From an uncultured Actinomycetes bacterium (GTDB lineage: Bacteria > Actinomycetota > Actinomycetes > S36-B12), in NCBI GenBank assembly GCA_905181745.1, contig CAJIYV010000063.1, positions 1-9,349 on the forward strand: a stretch of 9,349 nucleotides of DNA. The letters run 5' to 3'. A program made the translations under genes and the position numbers. Below the pieces are notes generated by a model, which was given only the letters and a program-made list of their open reading frames with translations, made no database searches and was not told the DNA's origin. The stretch's first letter is position 1, and every line of letters begins with the position of its first letter. Positions 6,304-9,349 of the stretch are shown piece by piece.

Positions 6304-7067
6304 GTGGGCATTCAAAGTGGGCGACTACTAAGCACAAAAAAGCGGTAATTGATGCTCGGCGCGCGAAACTGTTTGCCAAACTGATCAAGAATATTGAAGT
6401 TGCGGCGCGACAAGGTGGGGGAGAGCTGGAAGGAAACCCCACACTTTTTGATGCGGTTCAAAAAGCGAAGAAAAACTCGGTCCCATTGGACAACATAGAA
6501 CGTGCAGTTAAGCGAGGCTCGGGCGCTGAAACAGGGGGAGCCGATTGGCAAACCATTATGTACGAAGGGTACGGACCTGGCGGCGTGGCTGTTCTTGTTG
6601 AATGTTTGACGGACAATCGCAATCGTGCGGCATCTGATGTTCGCATCGCCATGACTCGTAACGGAGGTGCAATGGCAGACCCGGGAAGCGTTTCCTATCT
6701 GTTTGCACGTAAAGGCGTAGTGATTGTGAACAAAGTTACTGAAGGACAAGACGTCTCCGAAGATCGAATTCTCAATACGGTGCTGGAAGTCGGCGCACAG
6801 GAATTAAATGACCTGGGAGAGGCCTTTGAAATTGTGTCCGAGGCCACAGATTTTGTCGCCGTTCGGACGGCGTTGCAGGGAGTGGGAATCGATTACGAAT
6901 CAGCGGAAGCGACATTTGTCCCGAGCATGACGGTGCCACTAGATGAGACCGGCGCAGTTCAGCTTTTTCGCATGCTCGAGGCACTCGAGGATAGTGACGA
7001 TGTTCAAAACATCTACGCGAATTTTGACGTATCCGACGAGATAATGGATGCGATCGGTGAGCCTTGA
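6300..7067 (+). CDS. YebC/TACO1-family protein
   Basis: This 255-residue protein begins with the family hallmark SGHSKWATTKHKKAVIDARR and continues with ARQGGGELEGNP, AKKNSVPLDNIERA and the central YEGYGPGGVAVLVECLTDN. The C-terminal half holds the usual acidic segment. YebC proteins were long annotated as transcriptional regulators; more recent work on the family links them to ribosomes and relief of translational stalling at proline-rich stretches, like mitochondrial TACO1. The length matches the family (about 240-255). ATG 6300 overlaps the pdxT stop and has GAGGA at 6291-6295. The family is unmistakable, but the precise role in this organism is not shown by the sequence. Confidence 0.96.
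   Translation: MSGHSKWATTKHKKAVIDARRAKLFAKLIKNIEVAARQGGGELEGNPTLFDAVQKAKKNSVPLDNIERAVKRGSGAETGGADWQTIMYEGYGPGGVAVLVECLTDNRNRAASDVRIAMTRNGGAMADPGSVSYLFARKGVVIVNKVTEGQDVSEDRILNTVLEVGAQELNDLGEAFEIVSEATDFVAVRTALQGVGIDYESAEATFVPSMTVPLDETGAVQLFRMLEALEDSDDVQNIYANFDVSDEIMDAIGEP
7056..7061 (+). promoter_or_regulatory. Ribosome binding site deciding the acyltransferase start
   Basis: GGTGAG lies 8 nt before GTG 7070 but only 2 nt before the in-frame TTG 7064. The spacing favours GTG 7070, although TTG 7064 would give a 4-bp overlap with the yebC stop. Confidence 0.5.
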
Positions 7068-7069
7068 GC

Positions 7070-8467
7070 GTGGATTCTGTAGGCAAGCAACTGCGTGGTT
7101 GGGATGCGGCGACATTTCGCACAGCCAGTGGTGACGCGACTATGCGTTCCACGGTCGTTGCGATGGCGATCTTGGAATCTGCACCCAACTGGGAACGGCT
7201 GCGCGCTCGGATTGAACGGCTGACGCTTTTCGTTCCGGAATTGCGCATGCGACCCCTTCACCCACTGGTGGGATTCTCGTCACCGCGCTTGAGTATCGAT
7301 CCAGATTTTGATTTGGATTTTCACGTGCGTCGGTATCGACTGCCCGAGGGTGGTGGTTGGAAGGATTTACTCGCTGACGCACGTCGGCTCAGTTTGGGCG
7401 ATTTCGATTACAGTCGGCCACTATGGGAAGCAAGCCTGGTCGAGGGCTTGCCAGATGGTCATTCAGCGTTCATGCTCAAGTTGCACCACTCGATTGCCGA
7501 TGGCGCCGCAACGGTCAAGATCGCCCTCACTCTTTTTGAACTTGCTTCAGAGACAAATTCGGATGAACCCGTACCGCCGTCCGCCCCCGTCGGCGCGGAC
7601 GTAAGTTGGCAGGAGCTTTTGGTTGCCAACTCGATAGACAACGTGGCTCGAGCAGCTGGGGGCGCAAAAGGACTGTTGGGAACCGCCCTGCGTTTAGCGA
7701 GGACTTCTCTCACCGACCCTGCGCTTGCATTCGAAAAGACGGTGGAAACAATCGGTTCGATCACCCGAGCGGCAACGGTCTACGACGCACCACTTTCGCC
7801 CTTGTTGACAGGGCGCGGCACCACGTACACCTTCGGAACCTTGGAGTTTCCATTTGACCAAATCCGTCAGGCGGCCAAATCCCATGACCTCAGTGTCAAC
7901 GACGCCTTTATGGCAGCGGTTATGACGGGCATGCAGGCCTATCACGAGCGTCACGGTGCGAGCGCTGAGTCTTTGCGGGTGAATGTGCCCATCTCGCTTC
8001 GAGGAGATGCGGGAGATCGAAGTGGGCAGGCGGCAAATGCTGTGGCTATCGCTCGGTTCCCCATGCATGTCGCCAACCAGTCCACGGTGGAACTTATGCA
8101 CCAGGCCCACGACTTGGTGGCCAAGTGGAGGCGTGAACCAGCCATGCGGCTCGCGGATCCGCTGGCAGAGGTGAGTTGGTTTGTCCCCGTTCCCATGCTT
8201 GCTTCAGTAGCGAGGGCTTCAGACATTACGACCAGCAATGTTCCCGGACCCCCGATTCCCATATATCTGGCGGGAAGCCGCATGATCGCGGTGTATCCGC
8301 TAGTAGCAACGATTGGGGCGGCGGTCAATGTCACCATGGTGACCTACGATGGCAAGGCGTTTATCGGAGTCTCGACGGACGATCGTGCGATCGGTGATCA
8401 CGCAGATTTGATGCACGATCTCCGCGCGGGCTTCCATGCGGCGACCCTGACGGGCGATACCCTCTAA
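7070..8467 (+). CDS. Wax ester synthase/diacylglycerol O-acyltransferase (WS/DGAT)
   Basis: This 465-residue enzyme belongs to the bacterial WS/DGAT family, which esterifies diacylglycerol or long-chain alcohols with acyl-CoA to make triacylglycerol or wax ester storage lipid at the membrane. The catalytic HHxxxDG motif is complete as H139-H140-SIA-D144-G145. Other family landmarks are PLW at 117-119, ND at 277-278 in the segment LSVNDAFMAAVMTGM, the VNVPISLRGD block near 305, and SNVPGP at 389-394. Length is normal for the family. GTG 7070 is chosen for its ribosome site; TTG 7064 would add two residues. It starts 2 bp after yebC, so it is probably co-transcribed with pdxST-yebC, an unusual place for a lipid-storage gene. 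Acceptor choice (diacylglycerol, alcohol or another) cannot be read from the sequence. Confidence 0.93.
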   Translation: MDSVGKQLRGWDAATFRTASGDATMRSTVVAMAILESAPNWERLRARIERLTLFVPELRMRPLHPLVGFSSPRLSIDPDFDLDFHVRRYRLPEGGGWKDLLADARRLSLGDFDYSRPLWEASLVEGLPDGHSAFMLKLHHSIADGAATVKIALTLFELASETNSDEPVPPSAPVGADVSWQELLVANSIDNVARAAGGAKGLLGTALRLARTSLTDPALAFEKTVETIGSITRAATVYDAPLSPLLTGRGTTYTFGTLEFPFDQIRQAAKSHDLSVNDAFMAAVMTGMQAYHERHGASAESLRVNVPISLRGDAGDRSGQAANAVAIARFPMHVANQSTVELMHQAHDLVAKWRREPAMRLADPLAEVSWFVPVPMLASVARASDITTSNVPGPPIPIYLAGSRMIAVYPLVATIGAAVNVTMVTYDGKAFIGVSTDDRAIGDHADLMHDLRAGFHAATLTGDTL

Positions 8468-8470
8468 AGG

Positions 8471-8503
8471 CACCAAGATTGGTGGGGATTGTGAGGTCTT
8501 CAC
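8471..8503. repeat. Small inverted repeats between the acyltransferase gene and ruvC
   Basis: CACCAA (8471-8476) and TTGGTG (8479-8484) form a perfect 6-bp inverted repeat around GA. Next to it, GTGA (8491-8494) and TCAC (8500-8503) form a second, shorter one. There is no T-run, so an intrinsic terminator is unlikely; a protein-binding site or chance are alternatives. Confidence 0.35.
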
Positions 8504-8529
8504 AGGATATTTCGAGCGAAAGAGGATTC

Positions 8530-9045
8530 ATGCGCGTGCTGGGAATCGATCCAGGACTCACCCGTTGCGGTGTAGCTGTGATTGATGGTCTGCCTGGTCG
8601 ACCGGTGACGGCGCATTTTGTTGGGGTGATAACTACAGCAGCCGATGGAGAACTCGCTGATCGTTTGGCCATATTGCACGCCGAGCTCACCGTGCTCATC
8701 GATAAATATTCCCCCGAAGTGATCGCTATTGAGCGCGTTTTTAGTCAGCAGAACGTTCGCTCAGCAATGTCGACGGCGCAGGCGGCCGGCATAGGGTTAT
8801 TGCTAGCTGGGCAGCGGGGGATTCGCGTCGGGATGCACACTCCGACCGAGGTGAAGGCTGCGGTCACAGGAAACGGTCGGGCCGAGAAAAATCAGGTGGC
8901 ACTGATGGTCACCAAAATTGCCCAACTGAAAGCGGTGCCCAAACCGGCCGACGCGGCAGATGCCCTAGCGATTGCCATCACTCAAGCGTGGCGAGGGAGT
9001 GTGGCAGCGAAATACGAGGCGGCTAGAAAGGCGATGTCGAAGTGA
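8530..9045 (+). CDS. ruvC: Crossover junction endodeoxyribonuclease RuvC
   Basis: This 171-residue Holliday-junction resolvase cuts four-way DNA junctions symmetrically as a dimer, together with RuvAB. The RNase H-like active site has its four acidic residues: D7 (MRVLGIDPGLTRCGV), E68 (EVIAIERVFSQQNV), D141 and D144 (PADAADALA). TPTEVKAAVTGNGRAEKNQV is the conserved segment before the last aspartates. ATG 8530 is chosen because the product then starts MRVLGIDPG, like mycobacterial RuvC; GAGG at 8522-8525 gives a rather short ribosome-site spacing. In-frame GTG 8479 would add 17 non-conserved residues. It overlaps ruvA by 4 bp as GTGA. In mycobacteria the ruv genes are LexA-controlled, but I see no TCGAAC-N4-GTTCGA box here. 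Confidence 0.97.
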   Translation: MRVLGIDPGLTRCGVAVIDGLPGRPVTAHFVGVITTAADGELADRLAILHAELTVLIDKYSPEVIAIERVFSQQNVRSAMSTAQAAGIGLLLAGQRGIRVGMHTPTEVKAAVTGNGRAEKNQVALMVTKIAQLKAVPKPADAADALAIAITQAWRGSVAAKYEAARKAMSK

Positions 9046-9349
9046 TCGCATTTATCCGCGGTGAAGTGTGGAAGACCGGCCCTGATTTTGTCGTAGTGGA
9101 TACCGGGGATCAAGGCGTAAAAGTGTTGTGCCCTGCGTCGAGTGCGAATGGTATGCGTGTCGGAGATCCAGTGTTTTTGCACACAGCACTCGTAGTGCGC
9201 GAAGACTCCTGGACCCTTTATGGCTTTGCAGAGGAGGCGCAATGTGAGATGTTTGATCTGGTACAAACCGTTTCGGGTATCGGTCCACGCATTGCTCTTG
9301 CGGTGGTGGCGACCCTTTCGCCAGATGAATTCGCCCACGCCATTAGCTC
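9042..9349 (+). CDS. ruvA: Holliday junction DNA helicase subunit RuvA (3' partial)
   Basis: This is the N-terminal 102 codons of RuvA, which binds Holliday junctions as a tetramer and loads the RuvB motor for branch migration. The frame starts at GTG 9042 inside the ruvC stop (GTGA) and stays open to the window end. The OB-fold domain begins MIAFIRGEV and ends with VREDSWTLYGF, both hallmarks of the family. A helix-hairpin-helix segment follows (VSGIGPRIALAVVATL). AAAGG at 9027-9031 may be the ribosome site. The rest of domain II and the RuvB-binding domain III lie beyond the window, where ruvB would normally follow. Confidence 0.96.
   Translation, partial: MIAFIRGEVWKTGPDFVVVDTGDQGVKVLCPASSANGMRVGDPVFLHTALVVREDSWTLYGFAEEAQCEMFDLVQTVSGIGPRIALAVVATLSPDEFAHAIS

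Noticed and set aside
8468..8529. LexA/SOS box before ruvC
   Set aside because: I looked for TCGAAC-N4-GTTCGA and close variants; none is present. TTTCGAGCGAAA has a different spacing and half-site.
1..9349. Mobile elements, CRISPR arrays, tRNA or rRNA genes
   Set aside because: No transposase, integrase, terminal inverted repeats, regularly spaced repeats or recognisable RNA gene was seen, and nearly all bases are covered by conserved chromosomal genes.

Overview
This window is chromosomal DNA from a member of the Actinomycetota with moderate GC content, judged by eye. The evidence is the gene order: HIT protein, EF-G2-like gene, pgsA, PIM acyltransferase, pimA, LemA-like gene, pdxS, pdxT, yebC, ruvC, ruvA. 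This order, or most of it, is known from mycobacteria, streptomycetes and relatives. Phosphatidylinositol mannoside (PIM) synthesis is itself an actinobacterial trait. I cannot name a genus. There is no sign of a plasmid, phage, insertion sequence or CRISPR array.

Layout. (1) 1-359 holds the 3' end of a HIT-family Ap4A phosphorylase-like gene. (2) 310-1374 on the minus strand encodes a 354-residue protein that aligns by eye with the first half of the actinobacterial EF-G2 family, but its GTP-binding motifs are lost. (3) A gap of only 23 bp (1375-1397) separates that gene from the divergent pgsA; two opposed -10-like hexamers share a TA step there, and both genes look leaderless. (4) 1398-4662 is a phosphoinositide/PIM cluster: PIP synthase, PIM acyltransferase, PimA and a membrane-anchored LemA-like protein, the last three closely packed. 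(5) 4663-4791 is the largest non-coding stretch; it is AT-rich, carries a period-8 CTAGCTA-type repeat and probably holds the promoter of the next operon. (6) 4792-7067 encodes the pyridoxal 5'-phosphate synthase pair PdxS/PdxT, then YebC. (7) 7070-8467 encodes a wax ester synthase/diacylglycerol acyltransferase (WS/DGAT) lying between yebC and the ruv genes. (8) After a 62-bp gap with small inverted repeats come ruvC and the start of ruvA, which runs off the window.

The genes fall into three working groups: membrane phosphoinositide glycolipid synthesis (PgsA makes phosphatidylinositol phosphate, PimA mannosylates PI, the acyltransferase acylates the product), vitamin B6 synthesis (PdxST), and Holliday-junction processing (RuvC, RuvA). 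The two parts most worth attention are the GTPase-dead half EF-G with its overlapping divergent promoter, and the neutral-lipid acyltransferase inserted in the yebC-ruvC interval. I saw no wholly new multi-gene system.
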